64,000 nt of DNA, from contig OZ231128.1 in assembly GCA_965153355.1 (NCBI GenBank), forward strand, positions 52,142,001 through 52,206,000, read 5' to 3'. A program made the position numbers and the translations under genes. Under the pieces are notes generated by a model. The model was given only the letters and a program-made list of their open reading frames with translations. It was not told the DNA's origin and searched no databases. This document shows positions 20,205-28,922 of the stretch, piece after piece. Every line of letters begins with the position of its first letter. Position 1 is the stretch's first letter. The DNA is from Flaccisagitta enflata. Its lineage: Eukaryota > Chaetognatha > Sagittoidea > Aphragmophora.

Positions 20205-21072
20205 GCCAATATCCTCTATTAATTCTTTTTTCTTAGGGGGTTGCAGAACCGGTTACGGCTATGTTTTTTTTTCATTCTGATGCCATTTCTCAATTAATGA
20301 GGCTTGAAATGCCATTATAAAGCCATATCAAAGTCTTTTGCAATGGTCCTCCTGTCTGTCTATCCCTACGCTCATTTGTCTGTTAGTTGCTCCATTCTTT
20401 TGTCCGTCCATCCATCCATCCACTATCTGTCTTAACGTTTGTCCATCCACAATCCATTAATTTGTTTTTCCATCATTCCCTCTGTCCATCTGTGGCCGTT
20501 TAACCATCACATTCTTAGTTTGAGGCCAGGTTATTACAATACTGCCCCTGCCCTATAGCCCCAACTGTCTGCGACTATTGCTCCATTTCCCTTTAAATCG
20601 CCTGCTTCTTGACTCCACACCAGTTTTTCCATCTGTTGGTCTGTCGGTTGGATGGTCTGTCACATTCTACTTTTTTCTGTGGTCACTAGCCTCAATGCTC
20701 TTGCCTAAATACTCCTGCAACCTTGAATACAGTCCCTTCCCACCGGCACATGATTGGGGAAACCGTGTATCCGGCCTTGTTTTGTTACAAACATGAAATT
20801 CTTACTTTTTTTTAAACAACACAGTTTGCGAAGGGAAAAGCAGATGCACAATCAGAGTTGGCTCGTCTTTGACTGGAAAAGCTCTTCTAGGAAAGCTGAA
20901 AAATTATTTCAGAACAGCTAAAGGAATTCTGAAAGCTATAATTCCCATGGTCAAGGCAGCAATAGGCAAGCGTGAACCAGAAGATGATGAAGAAGAAGAT
21001 GAAGAAGATTTCAGTTCTTTCGATTGCCAAGTTTTCCGCGACTACATGGAAGTTGATTACAGATGCAAATGA
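9146..21072 (+). CDS. Secreted SUEL-domain lectin-like protein with cationic-helix/acidic insert (3 exons)
   Basis: Predicted join 9165-9216, 10939-11154, 20825-21072: 171 aa, all junctions in phase 1. A pyrimidine-rich acceptor ends at 9145, 19 bases before the ATG, so a 5' leader exon or trans-spliced leader is likely. Residues 1-17 form a signal peptide. Residues 28-107 and 156-170 form one SUEL (rhamnose-binding-lectin) domain with the family's eight cysteines (29, 45, 71, 78, 91, 97, 157, 170) and motifs LECPAGKSIDI, AYYGYW, VCEGKSRC and MEVDYRC. The usual YGR is YGY and DPC is reduced to DC, so sugar binding may be changed or lost. At the DPC site about 48 residues are inserted: 108-136 has seven Lys/Arg and no acid and reads as an amphipathic helix; 137-139 is GKR; 140-151 is 11/12 acidic. 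Family and motifs are established knowledge; a peptide-precursor role is inference. Confidence 0.85.
9165..9216 (+). CDS. SUEL gene exon 1 (signal peptide)
   Basis: It encodes 17 residues plus one base: a short basic start and a Leu/Val/Ala-rich core (YLLLTLLAVVVASVQ). The donor is CAAG|GTGAGA. This ATG is chosen because it lies at the start of the hydrophobic core and follows in-frame stops. Confidence 0.85.
9288..9685 (-). mobile_element. A-family copy in SUEL intron 1
   Basis: It starts ACAAGGCCAACACCTATAAG, has an array of AAAATGACTT-type units, then GAGCCCAAAAAGCTTAAAAA, a GGAC/CCAAC tract and the terminal GTCGCGTAGCACGCGACT. It is about 400 bp and both ends are present. The rest of intron 1 (9217-10938) is AT-rich with nothing else recognised. 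Confidence 0.8.
10939..11154 (+). CDS. SUEL gene exon 2 (N-terminal half of lectin domain)
   Basis: Acceptor TTTTTTTTCAG|CTGGAG and donor GAGAG|GTAAAG. It encodes residues 18-89 with cysteines 29, 45, 71 and 78. The Lys-rich ends and the NDKDKDC loop give a strongly basic domain. Confidence 0.9.
11219..12357. mobile_element. TA-flanked inverted-repeat element (O-like), 1139 bp, in SUEL intron 2
   Basis: TA flanks lie at 11217-11218 and 12358-12359. Termini CCCTGTCTTCAGAA and TTCTGAAGACAGGG are exact complements. The arms continue through AACTGCAACCAGCAAAAG and a shared ATTTCATGCAAAATTTTAGC-type segment. It starts 64 bases after the exon 2 donor. Confidence 0.85.
12441..12643 (-). mobile_element. 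Short A-family copy in SUEL intron 2
   Basis: ACAAGGCCAACACC is followed by a CTTAAAGACTAAAAGAC-type array, a GACCGACC tract and the degenerate terminus GTCATGTGCACGACT. Confidence 0.65.
12644..13349. other. Intron 2 spacer
   Basis: AT-rich intronic sequence with no exon or repeat recognised. The short open frame near 12967-13224 has no family resemblance. Confidence 0.4.
14480..14905. repeat. Central foldback inside the larger inverted repeat
   Basis: AAAAGACATCAAAAAATGTT at about 14503 pairs with its near-complement at about 14862. GCAAATGAGCTTTT (near 14610) pairs with AAAAGCTCATTTGC (near 14748). The symmetry centre lies near 14690. Confidence 0.8.
15132..15427. repeat. 147-bp direct tandem duplication
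   Basis: Two nearly identical units start TTGGAGATGGTTTTTGTTTT and end GGCGTCAATAAAGACTAAT. Only a couple of differences are seen by eye, suggesting a recent duplication. Confidence 0.9.
16020..16280. repeat. CCAGCAGACTTAAA tandem array
   Basis: About 17 units of a 14-bp repeat with small variants. A related array (CCAGACCTAAA, CCAGCAGACTTAAA) sits inside the A copy at 37874-39265. Confidence 0.9.
16290..17022. repeat. ACCAAAAACCAAAAA array with AAATGACCAAAACAT insertions
   Basis: About 730 bp of A/C-only short repeats. The reverse strand gives long Phe/Trp/Leu/Val-rich open frames (for example 16764-16249). These are composition artefacts, not membrane proteins. Confidence 0.9.
17027..17616. 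mobile_element. TA-flanked MITE (K-like), 590 bp
   Basis: TA flanks lie at 17025-17026 and 17617-17618. Termini CTATCTTGGAAAAAATAAAA and its exact complement at the right end. The size and the CTATCT start resemble the K elements at 1-381 and 909-1500, but the rest of the terminus differs. Confidence 0.88.
17650..17955. repeat. Palindromic repeat (same family as arms near 33780)
   Basis: TAGATGGTCCA (about 17709) pairs with TGGACCATCTAG (about 17892). GTGTGCCCGCCACCACCCCC (near 17752) pairs with GGCGGGCACAC (near 17850). The same phrases (GGTCCATGAACAAATTTT, CTTTCCCATAG) occur at 33825-33960. Confidence 0.8.
18268..20120. other. Intron 2 spacer with a 22-bp triplicate
   Basis: Mostly unassigned AT-rich sequence. 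Three tandem copies of a 22-bp unit starting ATGTAGGAATTAACCAC lie at 19067-19132. No exon is supported. Confidence 0.5.
20126..20202. repeat. (TCA)n microsatellite
   Basis: About 26 TCA units. The poly-Ser frame across it is an artefact. Confidence 0.95.
20580..20787 (+). mobile_element. C-family remnant
   Basis: A degenerate left end and a TCTGTCGGTTGGATGGTC tract precede CACATTCTACTTTTTT, then GATTGGGGAAACCGTGTATC and CGGCCTTGTT. It ends 38 bases before the exon 3 acceptor. Confidence 0.6.
20825..21072 (+). CDS. SUEL gene exon 3 (cationic-helix/acidic insert and domain C-terminus)
   Basis: The acceptor is AACAACACAG|TTTGCG and the stop is TGA at 21070-21072. One exon encodes residues 90-171, so the insert is not created by an extra exon. 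Order: VCEGKSRCTIRV; cationic segment 108-136 containing ALLGKLKNYFRTAKG; GKR 137-139; acidic run 140-151; then FSSFDCQ and the terminal DYRCK. The acidic run comes from a GAT/GAA-rich stretch, which could have grown by trinucleotide slippage. Confidence 0.9.
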
Positions 21073-21510
21073 GATGGAATGAGACTTACAGTAGATCTCG
21101 TTTAGACTTAAGGTAATGGGGATAAAGCGCAGTGGGGTTATAAATAAGGTTAGTAAGTAAGTTAAGGAATGCGTCATGTCATCTTGTCATGGTTGGCTGC
21201 CATGGAAACATATTTCCAAGTTTTTCCGATAAAAGATGATGATCAGAAATGTTGTTGTAGAAGTATCGCTCATGTAGATTCACTTCTTAATTTGCTTGTT
21301 TCCATTATCCCAAGTCTTGACAGAATCTATTGTCCCTCATCGATCAATCCTAGAAAGATAAATAGATACTTAAAAAAGCAGTAGAATAATGTTTTAAACC
21401 AATAGTCCTTATCTTTTGATTAACACAGATCTTTTATAATCTTTCTGGCATTAGGCCCATGTGTTACCAAAACCGTTAGCTTAATAAATAAACACTCTTT
21501 GTAAACTGTT
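21073..21510 (+). promoter_or_regulatory. SUEL 3' UTR and polyadenylation signal
   Basis: Overlapping AATAAA signals occur at 21483-21492 (AATAAATAAA). The segment 21095-21440 is closely matched by three blocks at 23195-23475, 28887-28922 and 29486-29545. The 3' flank is therefore duplicated nearby, or is itself part of a dispersed repeat. Confidence 0.6.
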
Positions 21511-21640
21511 TTATTAACAATAAGTCAACTCATTTAGAGCGTCATAAATACATCACACTCTTTCTATCTTTTAAACTACTAATTTTTTCAATGGGGATAC
21601 TGACAGTTAGAATATCAATTCTCAATTAAAAAAAGAGCTA

Positions 21641-21991
21641 GATGGCCAGCGGTACCCGTGCCCAGCCTAAGTAGCTTGTGGTTGAACTTGAGGGGGGAGC
21701 AGGGCAGCGGCCCCAAAGGGGTCGATGACCTATGCTTTCACACATATGGGAATTTTTTTTCTTCCTCCTCTCTCCTCCTCCTCCCCTCCATCCTCTATCC
21801 CCTGAGGCTGGGCTGAAGGCTAAAAGAGGGGAGGCTAGGATTTTACTTGAGGCTCTTGAGCCTCGAGATTGGGATTGAGTTAAGACTGGAATTTGGGTCT
21901 CAAGAAGAAGGGGAATTTGAAGGAGAAGGAGAAGGAGAAAATCCCCCATATGTGTGAAAGCATAGGTCATCGACCCCTTTGAGGCCGCTGC
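21641..21991 (+). mobile_element. D-family variant, 350 bp
   Basis: A GGTCAGCGGTACCC module is followed by GGGCAGCGGCCCCAAAGGGG and GACCTATGCTTTCACACATA. The right end is the inverted repeat TATGTGTGAAAGCATAGGTC ... GAGGCCGCTGC. The purine/pyrimidine-rich core has no reading frame of note. Confidence 0.8.
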
Positions 21992-22016
21992 ACAATAAGA
22001 GAGAATTTTTTGATCT

Positions 22017-22602
22017 TCAACTAGTCATCCAAGGATCGCACATGGTCAGCGGTACCCGATGCCCTGCTTGGAGTGATCAAGTGAAGAAGTGGAAAGAGAG
22101 CAGGGCAGCGGCCCCAAAGGGCCGATGTCCTGTAGGACACAGGGGGGAATTTCCAGACGTCCTGAGATACAGATGGCTGATTTGAGGCCTGGAGGGCTGA
22201 AAAGAGGTCTTGGGGCAGATTTGAGGTCATGAGGGAAGATTTGAGCTCTGGAGAGCAGATTTGAGGCCTGGAGGGCTAATTTGAGGCCTGGATGGCTAAT
22301 TTGAGGCCTTGAGGCCAGATTTGAAGTCCGGAAATCGAATTTGAGGTCAGGAGGGCAGATTTGAGGCCTGGAGGACAGATTTAAGGTGGATTTGAAGCCT
22401 GGAGAGCTATATCAGGGTCTGACAGGGCTTGTTTCAGGGCATGGAGGGCAAAAAACAGGCCTGAGAGTGCTGGTTTAGGTCCTTGATGGTCCTCGGGGGG
22501 GGGGACGGACGGACGGACGGACGGAAGGACGGACGGAAGGACGGACGTCTGGAAATTCCCCCCTGTGTCCTACAGGACATCGGCCCTTTGGGGCCGCTGC
22601 CC
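22017..22602 (+). mobile_element. D-family element, complete, 586 bp
   Basis: It starts CTAGTCATCCAAGGATCGCA and GGTCAGCGGTACCCGATGCC. The inner inverted repeats of about 60 bp are 22103-22162 and 22543-22602 (GGGCAGCGGCCCCAAAGGGC; GATGTCCTGTAGGACACAGG). The core is an array of about 20-bp TTTGAGGCCTGGAGGGCAGA units, then a (GGAC)n tract. It ends GGGGCCGCTGCCC. Confidence 0.88.
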
Positions 22603-23019
22603 AAAAAGTGTGTCATATTTACGATACCCTAAATGAGTTTACTTATCAAGTCCAAAAGCAGAGAGTTAGATGACAAGCTGAAGGCTTAGTTAACCAGATG
22701 GTTGTGATTGTGATAGTGATTCTTAACTTGATTAACAGTCAATTTTTATGATGTTTGTCACTCTTTATGGATGATTGTGTTTGTAGTTGTGATTGTATTG
22801 TCTGAAAAGTCGATCATAATTGTGATTTTGATCGTTATTATGAATCTATATGGGAAATTTTGAAATCAAAGCTCCCTTTGTCACTGCTCGACGACATCAG
22901 ACCTTGTGATGTTCCGTTGTAAATATACGACCATCAGAATCTCTTGGAAAGGTACACCAAAGGGGCAAAACTCTGCACAAATGTTTGTCTGTCCATCTAT
23001 TCTCATAAGGCATCTCATA
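22603..23019. other. Spacer, no gene seen
   Basis: AT-rich sequence with GTGATTGTGAT-like short repeats. No exon is supported. Confidence 0.4.
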
Positions 23020-23190
23020 AGGCCAGAGTGAAGTGAGTGAGCAAGCCTGTGAATGAAGCAAGCAAGCATAGCAAAGCGGAGTGCTGCAGGACTGGTGAGA
23101 GGAGAGAGCAGTGCGAGTGAAGAATGTAGCGAGCGACCGAGTGCCCTCTTTAAAACGCGATTATCTGTGACTTGGAATGCGCCCTTGCAA
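23020..23190. repeat. M-family purine-rich repeat
   Basis: AGTGAGTGAGCAAGCCTGTG, then AGCGAGCGACCGAGTG and GCGATTATCTGTGACT. It corresponds to copies at 3105-3600 and 63655-63800. Confidence 0.6.
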
Positions 23191-23194
23191 AAGA

Positions 23195-23475
23195 TCTCAT
23201 CTAGACTTGAGGTGGTGGTTTGTGGGGGGGGGCATTATTACAATGGGGATACAAATAAAGCTATAGTAATGTATGCTCATAAGGAAATGTGCTTGATTTC
23301 CTCTTGTCATGGTTTGCTTCCGTGGAAACATTATCCCATTTTCCCCTTAATGAAACAGCATTTTTTGAAGAAGCAATCATCATCATAGTATGTGTTGTAG
23401 AAATATTGCTCATGTAGCTTCACTACTCAATTCTCATTATGCTTACTTCAATTATACCAAGTGTAGACGGAATCT
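23195..23475 (+). repeat. Second copy of SUEL 3' flank, block 1
   Basis: It matches 21095-21318: GATCTCATCTAGACTTGAGG, TCTTGTCATGGTTTGCTTCC, GTGGAAACAT, GTTGTAGAAATATTGCTCAT, AGACGGAATC. The match stops at 23475, where A-element sequence begins, and resumes at 28887. Confidence 0.75.
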
Positions 23476-23560
23476 TTTTTAGTCTCTATATCCTCTATAT
23501 CCCACTTTGTCGGTCGGTCAGTTGGTCGGTCGATCGGTCAGTTGGTGGTCCCCTTTTGGG

Positions 23561-24020
23561 CAGCAGCCCCGAGGGGGACAAAGTCCTGTAGAACACAGGG
23601 GGACTTTCGTTTGTTTGTTTGTTTGTTTGTTTGTTTGTTTGTTCGTTCGTTCGTCGCGTGCCCCCCCCCCTTCATCAGGCCCCTCAGGTCTCAATTCCAG
23701 CCAATCAGGCATCAAATCCAGCCTCTCAGGCTGCAAATCTAGCCTCTCAGGCCTCAAATCAAGCCTCTCAGGCCTCAAGTCTGGTATCTCAGGCATCAGA
23801 TCTGGCCTCTCAGGCCTCAAACCTGGCCTCTCATGCCTCATATTAAGCCTCACAGGCTTCAAATTAGGCCTCCCACGCCTCAAATTAGCCATCGAAACCT
23901 CAATTTAATGCTCTCAAGCTTCAAATCAGTCCTCTGGCCTCTCAAGCCTTAATCCAGCGCTCTCAAGCCTTAAGTCAGCCCTCTCAAGCTTCCAATTGGC
24001 ATTCTCAGGCCTTATATCAG
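23561..24020 (+). repeat. D-like left end, (TTTG)n and 21-bp core array
   Basis: GGGCAGCAGCCCCGAGGGGG, AAGTCCTGTAGAACACAGGG, then (GTTT)n at 23608-23640. About 15 units of CAGGCCTCAAATCTAGCCTCT-type repeat follow, the reverse complement of the core at 26690-27050. Confidence 0.85.
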
Positions 24021-24979
24021 CCCTCTTAGACACGAGTTTAGGCGAAGTGCTAATCATGACACTATTCCGGCCGATGCACCAGATGAAGCAAGCGGTAAAA
24101 CAACCCTCAAAACCAGAAAACAGGCCTCTCCAAGCCGCTCTAATGCCTCTAAATATGCATCGATTGAAAATCAGTGTAGAAAAGCAAACTCACCCTTATT
24201 CACCAAGAAGACGCCAAAATATCCTCCAGATAATGCCAAAAATCCGCACCATGAACGTCCAAAATGGCATGGAAAAGAGACATGGGAAAGAAAGAGACAA
24301 TTAGACCTCAAATGTGGTAATGGGCAGGGCCTCTGGGTGAAACCCCAATCACTTGGACTGGGATATCAGCCCAATATAGAGGCTCTACGAAAAGACAGGT
24401 ATTAATGTATACAAAAGATCAAATCTACCCAAAATAGCAATCAAGCTTGCACACTGCCCCACGTGGCCCGCAACCAGGCAATTCCCAGGCCAAGCAATCA
24501 GTCACTATGACCATGGGGTCTCACCCACCTGAGCTAATGTTGTCTCTTGAATCGCCTTGAAATTGTCCACAACGAATGTCCTTGTCCCAGACAAGTTGTC
24601 CTTAATCGAATCTTTCAATGTCCTTTACTGTTTACTTGATTTCCGGCGCTTTTATTCATGTTTGCATTGTTTTCACTCACGGGTTTTTCCACTTTTCTTG
24701 TCGCTCTAGATCGTCATAAAAAAAGTCGCAAAATTGGCATTTTAATTCAAGAAGGCGAGATCTTATCATCAGCGTGTCCGGGTAACCACTGATTGTTTAC
24801 AAAAAGCGTCCAAATCATTGCGTGTTTTCGAATTGTTTTTCTCTGTCTCTTTCTCTCTCTCTCTCTGCGCTTCCGCAAAAATATTCAAACGCACGCGCAA
24901 AATACGATAGTACAAAAAAAAAAGGCAACGGGTGGCTCCATCTACGGTCGGTTGAAAACGAGTATACAAACAAAAGAAC
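24021..24979. other. Spacer inside the composite element
   Basis: Ordinary-looking sequence, more GC than its surroundings, with no recognised repeat except a short CT run at 24849-24866. No supported gene. Confidence 0.4.
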
Positions 24980-25103
24980 AGGTCGCCCAAGGGCAATATG
25001 TGGTCAGCGATACCCGTTGCCCTGCTTTGAGTGATTGTGAATTGGAGTGAGGGGAAGCAGGGCAGCGCACTATGCTCTGAGAGCACACCACCTCAAGACA
25101 AGA

Positions 25104-26055
25104 ACAAGGCCAACACCTTTAAGTCGCGTGCGATACTTACAGACTTAAAATGACTTAGAATGACTTAGAATGCCTTAGAAAGACTTAGAATGCCTGAGAA
25201 TGACTTACAATGACTTAAAATGACTTAAAATGATCAAAAAGGACTTACCGGGTCATCAATCTGGACTGGGAAAAAGTGTTAAGCTTTTGCTCTCACCTGC
25301 TTCTTCTCACTGGTTTGGAAATTGTTCTCTTTTGTAGTACTATGTTTGACGTTTTTTGTATCAAAATTTTATTGGTCTGAGTTAAATACTTTGTCCACAA
25401 CATCAATTTGAAGAAAAACAAGCCTTTTCAGATAAAGCTCAAATTCGCCTTAGTTTATCAAAACTGTTTTTCTTGGATTTGCTCTTATTTCTCATTGGAT
25501 TGAGCAGCAAATGTCAGATTTGTCTCGGTTGAAGATATTTTAATGAATTTAAAAAACATCTTTAAGTTGAGATTATTTAAGCATTTGTAGCTCAAACTGA
25601 TCAAAAATGAGGGAAAATAGTTTTGATGAAAAAAGGATAAATTGAGCTTAAGCCACAAATACTTCTTTTACTTCAAATTGATGTTGTGGACAAAATATTT
25701 GACACAGACCAATGAAATTTGACACAAAAAACGTCAAACATAGTACTATATAGGAAACTCGATTCCAGGTCCTTGAGAAGAAGCATCTGAGGGTAAAAGC
25801 TTAATACTTTTTCCCAATCCAGATTGATGACCCTGTAAAACGACAAAATGACCTAATGACCGAAAATGACTTAGAATGACTAAAAATGACCTCAAATGAC
25901 TTAGAATGAGTGAGAACGCCTTAAAATTACTTAGAATGACTAAAAATGACTAAAAGAAATATAAAGGATAAAAAAAATAAAGTGTGACCAACCAACCAAC
26001 CAACCGACCGACCAACCGACGGACAAAGCGGGTTGTAGAGTCGCGTGCAGCACTT
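25104..26055 (-). mobile_element. A-family copy with internal foldback
   Basis: It runs from ACAAGGCCAACACCTTTAAG to CCGACGGACAAAGCGGGTTG and GTAGAGTCGCGTGCAG. The terminal palindrome is cut short. Between the AAAATGACTT arrays, 25256-25832 is a foldback: CAATCTGGACTGGGAAAAAG pairs with its near-complement at about 25812, and CAACATCAATTTGAAG with CTTCAAATTGATGTTG. Confidence 0.8.
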
Positions 26056-26592
26056 TGGACCTATAACATGGGCAAAAACTGGTACAGTTGCTTACTGGAA
26101 GCAAGAAAATACATGGTTTTACCTCCGCCCTAGCTCATCCAAAGCCTCATTTTCCTCCTTGAAGTTAACTACTTCGCTCAAAATTAAATGTTGCAAAAAA
26201 TGTTTTTTTGGTTTCATTTGTTACTTTTCTAGACTTCAAAAATGATACTAAGAATATAAGGGAAGACACAAACTTTTTGGAAAAGCTTCAGGGTGGACTG
26301 AACACGATTTGTGTATAATTTGGTAACCTTGCTCCCAGATTTGAAGGACCTATAAAAAAACCCGCAAATTTCCAAACTAAAATGAAAAAGTTTTTGTCAA
26401 TTTTTGCGCCTTCAAAATAGTGAACCTAATGACTTCCTGAGCAAAAAAATGTCCTTAGATGAAACAGGGCGGGGGCAAAACCCTACATAGATGTGATCTA
26501 AACATACTAGGGGACATTTGTATACCATAGCTATCATCCCTAGGTACTGCCTTATAGTTTTGTCTTGGTGTGATATGCTCTCGGATTTATGT

Positions 26593-27134
26593 GCAGCGGC
26601 CCCGAAGGGGACAAAGTCCTGTAGAACACAGGGGGACTTTCGTTCGTCCTATCTGAAGAAGTGGATGAGATGCTTTAGAGGGCTGACTGAAGGCATTCAA
26701 GAACCTAAACTGAGATCTAAGAAGGCTGATATAAGGCCTGAGAATGCCGATTGGAAGCTTGAGAGGGCTGACTTGAGGCTTGAGAGAGCTGGATTTGAAG
26801 CCTGGGAGCAATAAATTGAGGTTTAGATGGCTGACTTGAGGCCTGAGGGGCCTAATTTGAGGCATGAAAGGCCAGGTTTGAGGCCTGAGAATTTGGATTT
26901 GAGGCCTGAGAAGCCAGATTTGAGGCCTGAGAGGCCAGATTTGAGGCCTGAGAGGCCTGAGAGGCCAGATTTGAGGCCTGGGAGGCTAGATTTGAGACCT
27001 GAGAGGCTGGATTTGAGGCTTGAGAGGCCAGATTTGAGGCCTGAGGGGTCTGATGAAGAAGGGTACTAACGAACGAACGGACAAACGAACAGACGAACGA
27101 AAGTCCCCTTGTGTTCTACAGGACTTCATCCCCA
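26593..27134 (+). mobile_element. D-family variant, 540 bp, with 21-bp core array
   Basis: The left arm GCAGCGGCCCCGAAGGGGAC ... AACACAGGGGGACTTTCGTT is mirrored by AACGAAAGTCCCCTTGTGTT ... ACTTCATCCCC. The core has about 15 units of GATTTGAGGCCTGAGAGGCCA. The open frame over the core (RPERPDLRPE repeats) is a repeat artefact. Confidence 0.82.
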
Positions 27135-27489
27135 ACCAAAATTGAGTAGCACGCTCTCAACAGAATGCTTTCAGTCAGCCCTCATTGCATCTCATACACT
27201 TCCTTAGGTAGGACAAACAAAAGTCCCCCTGTGCTCTACATGACTTCGGCCCCTTTATGGCTGCTGCCCTGCTTCCCCTCACTCCAATTCACAATCACTC
27301 AAAGCAGGGCAACGGGTATCGCTGACCACATATTGCCCGCGGGCGACCTGTTACTTTTTCGGCGTTTTTAAACTTTTTGGGCTCACAGCACCTTTCCAAA
27401 TGCTATTTTAAGTTATTCTAAGTCATTTTAAGTCATTCTAAGTCATTTTAAGTTATATTAAGTCAAATTAAGTCACTTAAGTCAATTTG

Positions 27490-27870
27490 GTCAAATCCAG
27501 CAGAAATTCAGCCAACTTTCAACCAAAATCCAGCCAAAATACAGCCATAATCCAGCCAAAATACAGCAAAAATTTAGCAGGATTTTGAATGAATTTTGGT
27601 TTGATTTAAGTTAGATTCTAGCTGGATTCTAGCTGGATTTTGGCTGGATTTTGGCTGAATTTCCGCTGGATTTTGGCTGAATTTTGGCTGGATTTTGACT
27701 GAATGTTAGCTTATTTTCTACTGAATTTTGGCTGGATTTTGGCTGGTTTTTGGCTGGTTTTTGACTGGAATTTGGCTGAATTTTGGCTGAATTTTGGCTG
27801 GATTTTGGCTGGATTTGAAGCTTGAGGGTGTGGACGGATGGAGGAGGAGGAGAAGGAGAAGGAGCCGCTG
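27490..27870. repeat. CAGCCAAAATC / GATTTTGGCTG inverted array
   Basis: Units of about 11 bp (CAGCCAAAATC) switch near 27590 to their complement (GATTTTGGCTG). A second copy lies at 29640-30045. Both end at a D-type right end (GCCGCTGCCCAAAAATGTGA at about 27863 and 30143). Confidence 0.88.
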
Positions 27871-28049
27871 CCCAAAAATGTGATCCAATGAGGTCAAGCA
27901 GAATGGTTTTGGCCGATCTTTTTGGATTAAAAAGCTCTTTCTTTGTAGGTCATCATTTATTTGAACTGAAAACTACGCAAATATCCCGATTTGTCGGTCT
28001 ATTGGTCGGTCGGTTGGTCAGTCGGTTGGTGGTCCCCTTAATACTTTTT

Positions 28050-28581
28050 GGGCAGCGGCCCCAAAGGGCCGTTGTCCTGTAGGACACAGGGATGAATTTC
28101 CAGACGTCCGTCCGTCCGTCCCCCCCCACCACAGCTTCTGAGCCTCATGTTCCCATTGAATAACATGGAAAATTGAAGAAGTGCCAAATTCCCATTGAAT
28201 AAATTGATAAAGAAATGAAAAAAATATGAAATTCCCATCGCATAACATGGAAAATTTACTAAAAATTAAAAAACATGGGAAATCCCTATTGAATAACATA
28301 AAAAATTGACAAAATTTTGAAAAAAATGCAAAATTCAGATTGAATAACATGAAAAATTGACAATAAAATGGAAAAAAATTCAATGTTCTCATTGAAAAAC
28401 AAGGAAAGTAGCCCTAAAGGCCTCAAATGTGCCTTCTCAGGACGTCTAGAAATTCACCCCTGTGTCCTACAGGACATCGGTCCTTTGGGGGCGCTGTCCT
28501 GCTCTCACTCCACTTCTGCAGCTAATCACTCCAAGCAGGGCATCGTGTAGCGCTGACCATGTGGGATCCTTGGATGACTAG
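28050..28581 (-). mobile_element. D-family element (minus), 532 bp
   Basis: It runs from GGGCAGCGGCCCCAAAGGGC to GGATCCTTGGATGACTAG. The core differs from other copies: instead of the 21-bp GC-rich unit it has about 35-50-bp units containing CCCATTGAATAACATGGAAA. Confidence 0.85.
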
Positions 28582-28886
28582 TTTTTTGGCGTTTTTAATT
28601 TTTTTGGGCTCACAGCACCTTTCCAAATGCCATTTTAAGTTATTCTAGGTCATTCTAAGTCATTTTCTCTAAGTCATTCTAAGTCATTCTAAGTCATTTG
28701 AAGTCATATTGAGTTAAATTAAGTCACTTTAGTCAATTTGGTCAATTTAGTCATTTAGGGCAATAAATATCTTTTTTAGTCATTTTAAGTCATTTCAGGT
28801 CATCTTGAGTCATCATAAGTCAATTTAAGTCATCTTAAGTTATTTATGTCCCTCACGCGACTTATTGGTGTTGGCCTTGTTACCTC
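28577..28886 (+). repeat. A-family right half
   Basis: TTTTTGGGCTCACAGCACCT and an AAGTCATTCT array lead to CACGCGACTTATTGGTGTTG and the GGCCTTGTT end. This closes the composite that begins at 23476. Confidence 0.75.
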
Positions 28887-28922
28887 ATAAGTCAATGCTA
28901 GAGAGATAAATGAATGTTTAAA

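Larger units (their letters stand above)
24980..27355. repeat. Inverted pair of D-type subterminal modules
   Basis: The module at about 24985-25070 (AAGGGCAATATGTGGTCAGC; CCCTGCTTTGAGTGATTGTG) is present as its near-exact reverse complement at 27262-27350. The 2.4 kb between would fold into a hairpin and contains an A element and a D variant. Confidence 0.8.
23476..28886 (+). mobile_element. Composite A-family insertion, about 5.4 kb, boundaries set by an empty-site copy
   Basis: The left end is TTTTTTAGTCTC with a degenerate palindrome, then CCACTTTGTCGGTCGGTCAG. The right end is GCGACTTATTGGTGTTGGCC then TTGTT. Flanks GGAATC (left) and ACCTCATAAGTCAATGC (right) are nearly adjacent in the empty copy at 21312-21345. 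Inside are D variants, another A element and TTTTGGCTGGA arrays. Confidence 0.7.

Noticed and set aside
26827-27069. RPERPDLRPE-type repetitive protein
   Set aside because: It is the 21-bp tandem core of a D element. The same core in opposite orientation at 23690-24010 gives unrelated frames.
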